In this document: in pieces, positions 31,020 to 41,884 of the stretch | Position numbering within the stretch: the first letter of the stretch is position 1 | Layout: each line of letters begins with the position of its first letter | NCBI GenBank assembly: GCA_026770575.1 | Contig: MU657206.1 | Span: forward strand, 109,946 to 173,945 | Source: Pelagophyceae sp. CCMP2097 | Lineage: Eukaryota; Sar; Pelagophyceae | Length of the DNA: 64,000 nucleotides | Direction of reading: 5' to 3' | Notes under the pieces: model-generated | Seen by the model: the letters and a program-made list of their open reading frames with translations, nothing else | Told to the model about the DNA's origin: nothing | Databases searched by the model: none | Program-made: the position numbers and the translations under genes

Positions 31020-33128
31020 TCAGGACTTTGACGTCGAGTAGGCGGGGAACAAAATGTTGGGGAACTTTTTCGAGACGATGACAAACTCGTCAAAGGTGAC
31101 GACGCCGTCGCCGTCCTTGTCCGCCTGCTGCATGATGGTGTCCGACTTGCGCGCGACCTCCATGTCTGACGAGGCCATGTGGTTCGCGCGCAGGATTCGC
31201 GTCAGCTCGCCCTTTGTGATGACGCCGTTGCCGTCCTCGTCGAAGATCATAAAGGCGAACTTGAGCTTGTCGTTCTTGCCCGCCCCGGTGAAATTCGAGA
31301 GCGCGATGAGGAACTCTCGGACGTCGACCTGGCCCGACTTTTCGTAGTCGAAGAGCTGGAAGAGGCGCTCGCCCTGCGGCGCCGGGTCGACCTGCAAGAC
31401 CTCGCAGAACTCCGTGTAGTCGATCATGCCCGACTTGTCCTTATCCGTGGCCTGGAAGCGCTTGTACGCCTTTTTGATCGATTCCGGTTTGAGGTTGTTG
31501 TCCCGGGCAAAGTCGTCCAGCGCAGACTTCTTCGCGTTGCGCGCGGCCACGACGGACTGGCCCGTCGGCGGCGCCGCCGACGTCGCAGCGCCGGGCGCGC
31601 CCATGCGGCCGCCGCCGCCGAGGCCCGGGGGCGGCGCGCGGCCGCCTGTCACCATCTCAAAAAATTCGTCAAACGAGACCTGGCCGTCGCCGTCGCGGTC
31701 GATCATGCGGATCATCTCGTCGACTTCCTCGTCGGTGACCTGCTCGCCGATGTTGATGAGCACGTGCCTGATTTCGGCCGCCCCGACGAAGTTGTTCTTG
31801 TCCAAGTCAAATGCAGTGAAAGCCTCCCAAATCTCCTCGTCGGTAAACTTGCCGTTCGGGTCCCGCTGCGCCGCCGGAGCGCCGCCGCCGCCCGCCACCA
31901 CCATAGCGCCGCCGCCGCCGCCCTTGGACGCGACGCTGCCGCCGCTGCGCACCATGGCGCCCTGGGGCTCGTCGCCGGGCCTCGCGAAGCGGGCCTCGAG
32001 CGAGACCTTGCCGACGGGCCGCTCCTGCTTGTCTACCAGCTCGATGTCGCCCTTGAAGCTCCCGGCGCCGATCCAGTCGACGATGCCCACTCGCGCCTGG
32101 CCCATGAACTTGTCCGTGCCGACCTGCTCCTTGTCGAAGACCTCCACGAGGATCTCCTTCTCTGTAGAAATGTCGAACGTGTGGTCGCCGTTCCAGATGG
32201 GCTCCTTGCCGCCGTCCGCGTGCGGGTTCGTCGTGTACACTTGCGTCCCAATCGTGAGCTTGCAGTACGGGTCCGCGCGGCCGTACATCGACTGGCCCGC
32301 CTTGAGGTTCACGCCCCGCACGCACTTGACGTGCAGCTGGCCAAACTTGGGCAGCATGGGCGCCTGCGGCACCTTGGCCAGCCCGCCGCCGCCAGACGGC
32401 GGCGCGGGCATGCCGCGCGGCGGCGGGCCGCGAGGCGGCGGACCCCGCGGCGGAGGCCCGCGCGGCGGCGCGCCCCGAGGCGCGCCCGGCGGCGGGCCAC
32501 GAGGCGCGCCCTGCGGCGGCGCGCCCCGCGGCGGCGGGCCGCGCGGCGGCGCACCTCGTGGCGCGCCCGGCGGAGGCCCGCGCGGCGCGCCCGGCGGCGC
32601 ACCCCGCGGCGCACCCGGCGGCGGCCCCCGCGGCGGCGGTCCTCGCGGCGGCGGTCCTCGCGGCGGCGGCCCTCGCGGAGGCGGTCCTCGCGGAGGCGGC
32701 CCTCGAGGCGGTCCTATGCAAGCAACCACGTGAGCTTTTTCCTTCGGAGCGGGCGAATGGGGACTCTTTCAGAGAAGATCTTTCAGAGAAGAGGTTGGCG
32801 GAACCGACCTGCTGGGCCTCGTCCTGTCTCAGCGGGTGCGCCGCCGGGCGGCGGTCCTCGCGGCGGCGGGCCGCGCGGCGGCGGTCCTCGCGGCGGCGGG
32901 CCGCGCGGCGGCGGGCCGCGCGGCGGCGGTCCTATGTATGTCGACACGTGAGCGACGTGCGGACGTTCCCGGCGCGAACAGAGGTCGGCCGACGGCGCGC
33001 GGTCGTTGCCGTTTCTCAACCGCCTTCCTCTGAGAGTACTGTTTCGCCGACTTTGCATCGCACGATGGCGGGGTATCCGAGACGCGGCAAGGATTACCGC
33101 GCGGAGGCGGCCCGCGAGGAGCTGACAT
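31020..33128 (-). CDS. C2 domain - six EF-hand calcium protein with Pro-Arg-Gly repeat N-terminus
   Basis: Exons 33128..33098, 32931..32809, 32713..31020 (615 aa). All three splice in phase 1 within a GPPPR-type repeat, so exon 1 ([11 protein letters not shown]), exon 2 and the start of exon 3 form one continuous proline-arginine-glycine tract of about 150 residues. A C2 domain follows ([44 protein letters not shown]). Six EF-hand-like loops come next: [65 protein letters not shown] and [13 protein letters not shown]. The second and last loops have perfect Ca2+ ligands; the fourth is degenerate. Likely a Ca2+-dependent membrane-binding sensor. Confidence 0.87.
32400..32937 (-). repeat. GPPPRG-coding repeat split over two exons
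   Basis: Pentapeptide GPPPR and related [13 protein letters not shown] units are encoded in 32400-32713 (exon 3) and again in 32830-32931 (exon 2), separated by a 95-bp intron. Both blocks are preceded by the same CATAG|GACCGCC acceptor context and enter in the same phase, which suggests that exon 2 and the start of exon 3 arose by duplication. Confidence 0.75.
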
Positions 33129-33745
33129 CGTGTCTCAGCGACAGTGTCTGCTTCTGGGTTCTTCCTTGAAGCGCCGTCGTCGATCCGGCGTCAGAATCGC
33201 GGCGCCGCCGCGTCTGCGTGCGCGCGAGCCTTCTGCTCGCGGCGCGGAGGTCTTGTCGGCCTCAACAGAAGCGGGGCGCCGCGCACATCAGCCGCAATAA
33301 AATCAGTAGTTCCGCTGGGCGCTGAAGCCGCACTGGGTCCATTCGTGAGGTTCCGCCTTGGGAGGCGTCCTTGCCTCTGAGAGTCGTGTTTTCTTTCCCT
33401 TCTTCTTCTATTATGCACTCCACTTCCCTCGGGTGGCGCTCAGCGTCATAGTTCCGCGGGGCCACTGCCTCGTTCGTTTTTGTAAAAATAAGATTTGCAC
33501 AAAAGCGAGTCGGAGCCGCGTTGCCCGGCTGGGCGCGCAAACAGGATGGTTTCGGGGCAAAATCTTCTGATGGCCCCACGCAAAAAAGCTTCGGAGAGCG
33601 CGTCAAAACTTTTGACAAAAGATCGTTGGTCTTTCACGTTCTTTCAAAAGTCCGACGCGTGAGAAGCTTCTCCGGAGTCCGGAGAGCGCGGGGGGTTCGC
33701 GGCGCGCGGTCGCGGCGGCGCGAGGTCGCGGGGCGCGCGTGGAGC
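33129..33745. other. divergent intergenic region
   Basis: 617 bp between the C2-EF-hand gene (minus) and the 13-exon gene (plus). The central part (about 33365-33650) is AT-richer. No exon or RNA is supported. Confidence 0.45.
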
Positions 33746-36700
33746 ATGAGTCGCTCGGGATCGGCAGCGGCGGCGGCGGCGGTCGATGCGCTCGTGGCGC
33801 TCGAGGCTTTGGAAGGCACCGCGTTTGCGAACAAGCTCAACGACTTCGAGCAGCGCTTCCGCGACGACGTGGTCGAGGGCAGCGCCGTGCTCGAGGACCG
33901 CGCCGTGCTCTCGGCGCTCAAGCGCACGAAAGTCCTCGACCGGGCCATCGACCTGTTGAACGAGTCGTACTGCGTCGTCTCCGTCCAGCAAACGTCGCAG
34001 AGCAAAGAGGTGCACACCTGACCCGCCGGCCGGCGCCGCCCACGGCGTCGGCGGCCCGCGGCCGAGCGCCGCCACCCCGCGCCGTCGGCGGCCCCGTGCG
34101 CCGCCGTATTTCCCAGCGTGCGGACCGCGGTCGGCGGACGGCTGGCGACTTAGGCGCAGATCCTGGCCATGGTCCTCGACACGCTCTGGCGCCTGTGCGA
34201 GTACGAGCCCGTCTGCGCGCTCTGCACGAACTGGCGCATCCTCGACATTGTGATGCACGTCATGCTCCGAACGCACAACCGACCGCGTCCCCAAAGGGCC
34301 GGTCGACGGGAATCCTCCCGCCGCCGCCGCCCTCCTCCAAATGACGAGGCTCGGAACCTCGGTCGCAGGTCGAACGAGGTCTCGGTGGAGTCGTGCAACA
34401 GCGCCGCGGGCTGCCTCCTCCGCCTCGTCCACCGCACGCAGGCCACGACGATCATCGCGGGAAACAAGGAGTCAGTGCCTGCTTCGAAAGCGCCGAGGCG
34501 CGCCGCGAAGACGACGTGCCGCGCGCAGGCTCGAGTCGCTCGCGTGCTTTGAAGCCAGCGTCGCGTCCGCATCGACCCACCGCAGCGGACGCGTCGTCGC
34601 AGGCTCTCCTTCGCGCGCCACATCACCGTATACCACGACTACGAGTGCGGGCCTGTCCCGACGAGCCCCCTCGGCCCTTGAAGCGCCTTTGGCGCCGAAG
34701 TTTTGCGGGGAAAGCCTAGCGTAGGATTACGGAGCTGGCGTAGGATCATGGAGCTGGGCTTCGACGCCATTTATACGCTCTGGCGCAAGTGGTGCCGGCT
34801 GGCGGAAAAGGGCGCCAACGCGGCAAAGTGGACGGAGTACGCCGGGAAGCTCGTCGGCGCGCTCCACCCTACGCTCCGCGAATGCGTCTTCGAGTGCGCC
34901 TGTGCACCGTGGAGAGACCGCATCGCTCGTGCGGGTCGAGGGTTTGGACGCACCAAGGGGTCGAGGGTTTGGACGCACCAAGCATCTTTCCACGACGGAT
35001 CTTTCCATGGCGCATCTTCCCTGACGCATCTCCCCCAACGCATCTTCCCCGACGCAGGGTCTTTGAGCGGACGCGGAGCCGCAAAGCTGATTTCAACACC
35101 ATCTACCACTTCGAGCGCCGCCGCGCCTTCCTCGAGCTGCAGCGAGAGTGAGCCCGCCGCAAAGGGCCCTCTGCGACTCGCAAAGGTGGCACGCGTAAAG
35201 GTGGCACGCGTCCGCACGAAAAGGACAGGCATTCCGAGTCGCAGTCGCTGCCGCCGATGCCGCTGTCCATGGAGCTGCAGTCGGTCCTCGTGCACTGCAC
35301 CTGGCTGCCGCGCTCGCCCGAGGACCCCATCGAGCACGTCAAGTGGTGCGTCGGACTCGGTCTCCCTCGCGCCTCTGCCCTTTGGACCTGCCCTCAAGGC
35401 TCGACTGCTCGGAGACGCGGCTCCACTTTGGCGTCCACGCCGACGCCGAGTGCACGCAGCTCCTGGAGCCCATCTCGCTGCCATACTCGGCCCTCGAGGA
35501 CCTCCAGATCCACCAGACGGTGCCTTTCCCGTCTCCGGCGTGCCGCTTCTCGATGGCGTGCCGCTTCTCATGATGGCCCTGCGTAGGCGGGCCCGTCGCT
35601 GTCGTTCCAGGTGCGGCGGCCGCACTCGAACAAGTTCTTCCACGCCATCGAAGAGGACCGCCGGCCCTTCGGTGCCAAGGCGCAGGAGCCCGTGCGCGTC
35701 CGCCTCTGGCTCAAGGGCGGCGCCAAGGAGGTGGCGCTGCTCTACGAGGCTTCCAAGGCGTGGAAGATGTCGACGGCCGTCACGGTGACGCAGGATGACG
35801 GCCGAGATGCCGACTCCGTCTCGTCCGCGCTGCCGGCATCTCTCGACGCGCCGCGGGCCACGGCGTGGCAGCAGCCGCGTGGTGCGTCGCCTTTGAGCGT
35901 GGTGCCTTGAGCCGCTTCGGACGCGGCCCCGATCTCGTAGGCGGCTCCGAAGTGTTGGGCGGCGCGGTGCGGCCGCGGCAGACGCTCTCCGACGACGTCG
36001 ACGAGGGCACGCCGCCGCCGCCGGCGTTCACGACGCAGTACCACCGCGCATCGCACCCGCTGCGCATCGCAAATCGCGACGCGGCGCAGCAGCGGCCGGC
36101 GAAGCGCCGGCCGTCGCACGCGCCCGTCGTCGACCGCCGCCCGCCTGCCGAGCCGCCGCCGCCGCTCGTCGTCGACGTCAACCGCAGCGGCAACGGCCGG
36201 CGGCAGGCGCTGCAGCGCGCCGAGGAGTCGTACGATGACGAAGGACACGGGCTCTTCTCCGCACCGCCGCCGATGCCGTCGCCGCCGAGCCGCCGGCACG
36301 CCGACGGCGGGCGCGCCGCCGCCGCGGAGAGGCCCGTGGCGCGCGAGCCTCGCGATGCGCCCCGCGAGGCGCCCCGCGAGGAGCGGCAACGGCCGGCGGC
36401 AGGCGCTGCAGCGCGCCGAGGAGTCGTACGATGACGAAGGACACGGGCTCTTCTCCGCACCGCCGCCGATGCCGTCGCCGCCGAGCCGCCGGCACGCCGA
36501 CGGCGGGCGCGCCGCCGCCGCGGAGAGGCCCGTGGCGCGCGAGCCTCGCGATGCGCCCCGCGAGGCGCCCCGCGAGGCGGGGGAGCCGCGCGAGGCGCCC
36601 CGCGAGGCGCCTCGCGAGGCGCGAGAGCCGCGCGAGGCGCGGGACGGCTCTGCGCGGAACGGCTCTGCGTTTGTGGAAACATTTAACACGGGCGCGAATA

Positions 36701-37076
36701 CGGGCTTCGCCGACGACACCGGCGCGTCGACAGGCGCGCTCGACGGTACCGACGCGGCCATCGACGGTCAGTGCGCTTCACCGGCCGTCGTCGCCACGAC
36801 GCCGCGTTCACAGGCTCGTCGATCTGCGGATCCGCGCGCGTCTCTTCGGACCGGCGCTCTCGCCCTTCGTCGGCGCGCGGCGTGAATTTCGTCAACGCGC
36901 CCCGGCGAGACGAAGTGGACGAAGAGGACGACGTCTCGGTCGCCTCTCCGCCGGCGCTCCGCGAGAAACGGCGGCCAGCGGAGAAGCTCGTCTACCAGCG
37001 GAAGCGCAACAGTCGCGACGGCGTCTTTCGTCGCGCCCTCGACGACGGAGATCCGTCGGACGCTGGCGATTTCTAG
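33746..37076 (+). CDS. 13-exon protein of unknown function, interrupted by an exact 196-bp duplication
   Basis: Modelled exons: 33746..34009, 34154..34272, 34369..34470, 34529..34564, 34603..34650, 34744..34901, 35087..35147, 35229..35345, 35399..35519, 35587..35881, 35941..36206, 36403..36766, 36814..37076 (737 aa). Every junction is phase-consistent. The N-terminal half is alpha-helical (ILAMVLDTLWRLCEYEPVCA, AIYTLWRKWCRLAEKGANAA). The middle is beta-rich (VLVHCTWLPRSPEDPIEHVK, TRLHFGVHADAECTQLLEP, SLSFQVRRPHSNKFFHAIEE). The tail is disordered, with an REAPREAP repeat and an acidic-basic end. Introns 34273..34368 and 34651..34743 need GC donors (the first could also be read through). The junction 36206/36403 assumes that the duplicated 196 bp is spliced out; otherwise the frame is broken. 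No family recognised. Confidence 0.6.
36186..36577 (+). repeat. perfect 196-bp tandem duplication inside an exon
   Basis: 36186..36381 is repeated without a single difference at 36382..36577. 196 is not a multiple of three, so reading through both copies shifts the frame. The unit contains several AG|GC sites in the coding phase, for example cag|gcgctg. Using the same site in both copies as donor and acceptor would remove exactly 196 bp (36207..36402) and restore the frame. Confidence 0.95.
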
Positions 37077-37299
37077 GCACCGGCGGCGGCGGCGACAAGG
37101 AGGTGCGCCCTTCCCTCGGCGGGTCGTCCGTCGCGTGCGTTCGTTCAATGATCCTCCCATTAGAACCCGAAACGGCGCGGCGACCAAGCACAAGTGACGG
37201 AGTGGCGCACGCACCAGTCGCGGTGCGTGCCGCGTGGCGACGGGCGCCGCGTGCGACGGCGGCGCCGCGTGCGACTGCAGCACAAAAGACGCTAGGTTG

Positions 37300-38103
37300 A
37301 TGGCTCGCGCGGATGCGAACCTGCTGCACGCCGGCGACGACGACGACGAGCCGGCGGCGCCGCGGAAGAAGCAAAAAGCGGCGGAGAAGCGCGTCTCGCT
37401 GGCGCTGCAGACGCCGACGCAGGCGTCCGTGCTGGACCAAACGTCGCAGCGCTTCGACGGACTCCTGCAGTGCTCGAAGGTCTCGAACACCGGCAACGAG
37501 TCGGCGGACGACGACGCGTGCGTCTGGGTTTCCTTTTTCGGGACGGCGTCAGACGCGTGCGGCTGGCGTCGAACGCGACTGACTGGCGACTGGCGCAGGT
37601 CGCCGCAGGACGACAACGCCATGGTGCTCGAGTCGCCCGGCGACGCTCCGGCCTCGCAGAGCCAGGGCGCGACGGCGTCGAGCGACGACGAGGCGGCCGA
37701 CGACGACGATTGGAGCGACCTCGAGCGCCTCGTCGAGCACACCTCCCTCAGCAAGGCCGACATTCTCGACAAGTGCTACGCTAACCGGCCGCGCTGCTCG
37801 AGGCAGCGCGTCGCCGACGAACTCGCGCGGGTGGCATGCTACTCGCACGCCAAGAAGCGATGGGTCCTCAAGCGGCCAAGGGGCTCGCCGCCTGCAAAGG
37901 CCAAGGCGGCCAAGGCGGCCAAGGCGGCCCCGGCGCCAGCGGCCAAGGCCGGCCGCGCCGACGCGCGCGCGCAGCCCGCCGACGGCGGCGAGCGCACCCC
38001 GCGCGCCGGCCGCCGGACCACGACGTGGGGGGAGCAGCCCGACGACGACCTCGAGCTCATCGACGACGAAGCGGCGCCGCCTAAGGCCGCAGACAGCACG
38101 TAA
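37300..38103 (+). CDS. possible CAF-1 large-subunit (p150) C-terminal region
   Basis: Open frame of 267 aa from an ATG at 37300; it may be the last exon of a longer gene, since a GCTAG acceptor lies just 5' and no stop intervenes upstream to 37234. Features: acidic patch (HAGDDDDEP) next to a basic one (PRKKQKAAEKR), a TPTQASVLDQTSQRFDGLLQ segment, a second acidic stretch (DDEAADDDDWSDLERLV) and a winged-helix-like block SLSKADILDKCYANRP with RVADELARVACYSHAKKRW. That last block resembles the C-terminal winged helix of CAF-1 p150, which helps deposit H3-H4 at replication. The tail is Lys/Ala-rich. The family call is tentative. Confidence 0.5.
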   Translation: MARADANLLHAGDDDDEPAAPRKKQKAAEKRVSLALQTPTQASVLDQTSQRFDGLLQCSKVSNTGNESADDDACVWVSFFGTASDACGWRRTRLTGDWRRSPQDDNAMVLESPGDAPASQSQGATASSDDEAADDDDWSDLERLVEHTSLSKADILDKCYANRPRCSRQRVADELARVACYSHAKKRWVLKRPRGSPPAKAKAAKAAKAAPAPAAKAGRADARAQPADGGERTPRAGRRTTTWGEQPDDDLELIDDEAAPPKAADST

Positions 38104-38342
38104 GTCGTACGAATGAGACTGCGTGACGTGAACTTTCCATCTTCGACTTCCAACGACCGTGTGACGGCTAGACGGAGCAGCGCCGCTCCGACTTCCGCGC
38201 GCGCGCCGCCGGCCCGGACGCGGCTGCCGCGCCAGGTCCTCCTGCCCGCGGTGCGTGCCTCGCCTGCGACGGTCGCACGGCGCCCGCATGCGTTTCCGGC
38301 TCCGTTTGCGTCTGGCGGAGAACCCGTCACACGTAGGAGGCC

Positions 38343-38594
38343 CTGGACGTGAGCGGCTTCGCGGAGCTTGTGGGCAACGTCCACGACACGCTGCCGCTGC
38401 TGCGCGCCTGTGAAGTCGCCACGGCCGCCTTCCGCGACCCCGGCAAGCGCGACGGCTGGGAGCTGCTCCACGCGGCGACTGCCCTCGCCGACCCAAACGC
38501 TGTGCCGACCAACAAGGCCAATCGGACTGTGCGCTTCATGGCCGAGTCCGTCCTCATCCTCCTCCGCTTCGTGGACGAACTGCGCGCACCCTGA
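38343..38594 (+). CDS. small alpha-helical protein, 3' exon
   Basis: Exon entered through a CACGTAG acceptor (about 38337) with frame EALDVSGFAELVGNVHDTLP, then ACEVATAAFRDPGKRDGWEL, LLHAATALADPNAVPTNKAN and RFMAESVLILLRFVDELRAP before TGA at 38592. The ordered helices suggest a real coding exon of about 85 codons. A first exon somewhere in 38113-38330 is needed but could not be chosen among several ATGs. Family unknown. Confidence 0.45.
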   Translation: MDVSGFAELVGNVHDTLPLLRACEVATAAFRDPGKRDGWELLHAATALADPNAVPTNKANRTVRFMAESVLILLRFVDELRAP

Positions 38595-39158
38595 ACCCGA
38601 ACTGACCACCGTACTGAACCACCCGAGAAACTGAACACCCGAACTGACCCACCCGATACGAGCCGCGAATGCCGCCAGCCGCCACATTAAGAAAGGACCA
38701 CTTGTCGTCCCAGAAACGGCGCGGCCCTCCGGATCGGCACCCCTTGGCCGTTTCCCGCGTGCCGGTGCGGCCAGGTTCGAACCAGGTCTGGATGACCATG
38801 GCCATGCGGCCCGGCGGCGGCACTGGCACTGCCTCTGGTATTGCCAAATCGACAGGGACCTTACGTCCAGCGGCCTAACGGCCGGCACTGCTAGATGACT
38901 GACACCGCCCGCCGCTTCTCTTCGCGCTCTCCCGTTTCTCTGCTCCCTGCGCTTCGCCTGCCCTCCGCGCAGAAGTCTGTTTGATCGACTCGGATTAAAG
39001 TAAATATCGCCAAATCGATTGATTTGGCGACTGTCGAACAGTGTTCGACGCGACGCGACGCCCGGCAGTCATCGGGAACAGCTGTGCGCTTGGCGCTCGC
39101 TGCGGGTGGCCTGCTGGTCCGACTCGTCTTTGCCGGGTGACGCTCGGATCAAGAAAGG
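38595..39158. other. intergenic region
   Basis: No exon is supported. 38596-38660 shows a short repeat of ctgaac(c/a)acccga-type words (for example ctgaaccacccgag and ctgaacacccgaactgaccc), and the stretch around 38985-39050 is AT-richer, with a gatttggcga/tcgccaaatc inverted repeat (39008-39031). Confidence 0.45.
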
Positions 39159-39407
39159 ATGGCCTGCCCTCTGTGTTACACCCCCCCAATCGCCGCCGCC
39201 TGCGCCGCGCTCGGCATTACGCTCGACGCGAAAAAGCAGTGGGCGCTAACGGGCGCTGGCGGCGCGGCGATGGTCGGCGTCGCCTGGCTCCGTAGGAATA
39301 CGTGCCAGAGCAAGACGCTCTACGTCCGCGCCAACGTCGCCGGCGGCGCCGCGCTGCTCTCCTTTGCCGCAGTCGGTTACCTCCTCGAGCCCGCCCCCAA
39401 CGAATGA
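39159..39407 (+). CDS. 82-aa protein with two hydrophobic segments
   Basis: Intronless frame from ATG 39159 to TGA 39405-39407. It starts MACPLCYTPPIAAACAALGI and carries two hydrophobic stretches (WALTGAGGAAMVGVAWL and VAGGAALLSFAAVGYLLEP) separated by a charged loop with RRNTCQSKTLYVRA. It could be a small two-helix organellar membrane protein. No family recognised; the start might instead be spliced from an upstream exon. Confidence 0.5.
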   Translation: MACPLCYTPPIAAACAALGITLDAKKQWALTGAGGAAMVGVAWLRRNTCQSKTLYVRANVAGGAALLSFAAVGYLLEPAPNE

Positions 39408-39584
39408 CGACCACGCCGCGACTCCCGGACGGGACCCCGGCGCGCGTAAAGCTCCTTCGCACCCTGCTTGTGGCGTCCCGGGCTGGGCGTGTGGGGGTGC
39501 AAAACCCGGCAAGGTCCTTTAGGGCGTCGAGCTGCGCCTCGTCGTTTCTCGAGAGGTGCGCCGCGGCCTCGGCGGGCGTGTGAT

Positions 39585-41281
39585 TTACTGTTGGAGCCAG
39601 GGGATGTGGCGCGGGTCGCCCATCTTGCGCGGCCTGCGAGGCGCTTTCAAGAGGCGGAAAGAGGCGTTTCCAAGAGCGTTTTCAAGGTGAGAGGAAGAGT
39701 CGAAAGGCCTCTCCTCGAAGCATTTGCACGAAGAACAAAACAAAAAACGATTCCGACGGGGCGCCGACTCTTTGCGAGATGCACTGGAGCACGGCGAAGA
39801 GCACGCCGAACCCGACTGCGAGGATGCCGACGACGAGGTAGGCCACCGCGAGGAAGCCGTTTTGGAAGCCCTGCAGCGTGGAGACGACGATGTACTTGCG
39901 GCCGCCAAAGGCGTGGACGTCAAAGTTGTTTTCGATGTCAAAAACAAGCCGCGTGTCCTTTGAAACGTCGTCGTTGATCCTGCCGTACAACTTGCGGAAC
40001 TGCGGCAGCCCCGCCGTCTTCATCCAGACGGCAAAGTGTTCGTTGCGCACGCCCACGATGGGCGAGATGACTTGGGGGAACGTCTCGTACAAGTACTGTT
40101 GATTTTCCGGGTCCTTATAGTGAAAAAGCACGTGCTGCCCCTTGGCGCATTGGACCACGTCGCCGTTGCCGTTCGTGTAGCGGTCGTAGTAGCCGCCGCG
40201 GCAGACGTGCTTGGAGCACGGCGGCGTGATGCCCTCGGCGGTGCACGCGGCCTCGGGGCCTACCACGGCCGTCCGCTTTTCAACGGCGTCCGGCGCGAAA
40301 CAAAGGGCGACTCACAGTACTTGTCTTCGCAGTTGGCCGTCGCGGCAACGTCGACCTCCATCCACTCGAAGCCCTGGGGTTGCGTGTAGATGCCCGTCAA
40401 ATCCGTCTTCCAGGCAATGTTGTTCTCCTTCATCGAGAGGCGCAATGGTCGGACGAGCTTGATCACGTCGTTGAACAGGGTGTTTGCCACGACGCCGCAC
40501 GGATGGAGCACTTTGCTGCCGTTCTTGACTAGGGGGTAGCAGTCGTCTTTCACGAGATTCGACGACCAGACCTTGCCGCGGTTCAGCTGCGGCCACGACA
40601 TGGACTTTGCGTAGCGGCGGTGATTCTGGTAAAAGTTGTCAATCTCGTAAAAGACGTGCAAAGGGCCCTCCATCTTCTCGTCGACGTCCAGCGTCACTGT
40701 GCACCGCACGCCCGCGTCCGCCGTCCTGATCTTGCAGTCCGCGTTCGACTCGGGCGTCCCGGGGCCGTCGTACCTGTGTAGACGTATCACCTTTCTATAC
40801 AGCGCCCGCGCCATTCAATTCCTAAGAGGCAGCGACACCGTTTCGGGCTGCTTGCGCTGGACGACGAGGCTCTTCTGGCGCTCGCCGAGCACGACGCCGA
40901 TGATAATGAACAGCGCGCCCAGCACGAAGAACACGCCGACGTACGCCCTGCGACGAAGATCGGCGGGGCCGTGGACCCCTCACTGATACGATCCCAAAGG
41001 CGGGCGCTAAGGGGAGACAGACAACGTTCCACCGCAGTCTTCGCATGGCCGACGCACTTCGGGGTCATCACGGGATTCCACGCGCGGAGCCGCTGCTGCT
41101 TGATGTCCGTGTCTACGCACGAGGCGGTGAAACAGGAATCTCCTTTTCAAAGCGAGGCGCGCCCAAAAGCCCTCTTCCCCGGCTCGTGCCCAGGGCAAGA
41201 GCGCGGGAGGGACGGGATCGACGCACCATCAGGCCGCTTCGTCGTCTTGACCTCGACCGCGCCGCTCGGCTTTCGCCGCAT
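39585..41281 (-). CDS. CDC50/LEM3-family P4-ATPase flippase subunit
   Basis: Accessory subunit that escorts P4-ATPase lipid flippases from the ER. Exons 41281..41227, 41112..41058, 40947..40834, 40773..40316, 40259..39776, 39633..39585 (404 aa). Family marks: KQQRLRAWNPVMTPK before the first membrane helix (YVGVFFVLGALFIIIGVVLG), NFYQNHRRYAKSMSWPQL, HPCGVVANTLFND, paired luminal cysteines, FAVWMKTAGLPQFRKLYGRI, second helix (FLAVAYLVVGILAVGFGVLF) and the typical terminus SPRKMGDPRHIPW. The last intron needs a GC donor at 39775. The intron at 40774..40833 also needs a non-GT donor and its exact 5' border is ambiguous. Divergent from the lumen-type protein by 226 bp. Confidence 0.9.
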
Positions 41282-41507
41282 CAGCAGGCCCATGTTGGCC
41301 CTTCTTGTATACCCGGCAGATTCTCCAAAGCCCGCCGGACTCGACTCCCCGAAAGCCCGACGCCGTCAAGCAGGCGTCCGAGACTGCCGGGTCGCTCGAT
41401 TCGACCCGAGCGCGACGACGGTTCGCGCGGCTGCGACGGAATAGCAGGTCCGGCGCCGGACAAACAGCGGGCAACTTGTTGTAATCACATATTTTGGCGA
41501 TCGCACG

Positions 41508-41843
41508 ATGCGGGTCTTTCGAATTCCGCTCGTGCTCGTGCTCCTCGTCGCCCGGCCCCTCGCCGTCGCGCTGGGCCCCGGCGTGTCGAGGCGCGGGGTC
41601 CTCGCGCTCGGCACCGCGGCGGCATCGGGTCTCGGGCCCCCGCGCTGTAGCGGCGCCGACGACTCCGAGGACGCCGCGCTCGCAATGCGGATACGGGACC
41701 GGCGCGCGCTCATGCAGGCCGGCCGCAGCACGTCGTCGCGCCAGGAGATCTTCGACCTCTCGCGGCAACGCGCGACGCTCGTGTATAACACGACTTCCAA
41801 AGCCGCGACGTGCGACAACCCTCTCGGCCTGCCGTGCCTCTAA
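41508..41843 (+). CDS. small putative thylakoid-lumen protein with twin-arginine signal
   Basis: Intronless 111-aa frame from ATG 41508. It opens with a secretory signal (MRVFRIPLVLVLLVARPLAV), followed shortly by a twin-arginine motif and hydrophobic core (SRRGVLALGTAAASG). This is the layout expected for plastid proteins sent through the thylakoid Tat pathway in complex-plastid algae. The mature part is short and charged (MRIRDRRALMQAGRSTSSRQ) and ends CDNPLGLPCL with two cysteines. Family unknown; it may be a small photosystem-associated lumen protein. Its stop is 41 bp from the convergent CRIPT-WW gene end. Confidence 0.6.
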   Translation: MRVFRIPLVLVLLVARPLAVALGPGVSRRGVLALGTAAASGLGPPRCSGADDSEDAALAMRIRDRRALMQAGRSTSSRQEIFDLSRQRATLVYNTTSKAATCDNPLGLPCL

Positions 41844-41884
41844 CCTTACGCGACGAGGGGACAGCGTTGGAACCGGCGGGCGTT

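Noticed and set aside
34902..35086. Repeats gacgcatctt and ggtttggacgcaccaag as a regulatory array
   Set aside because: They lie inside a 185-bp intron of the 13-exon gene and are short low-complexity duplications; no support for function.
36186..36577. Treating the 196-bp duplication as a CRISPR-like or satellite array
   Set aside because: Only two copies, no spacers, and it lies inside a coding exon.
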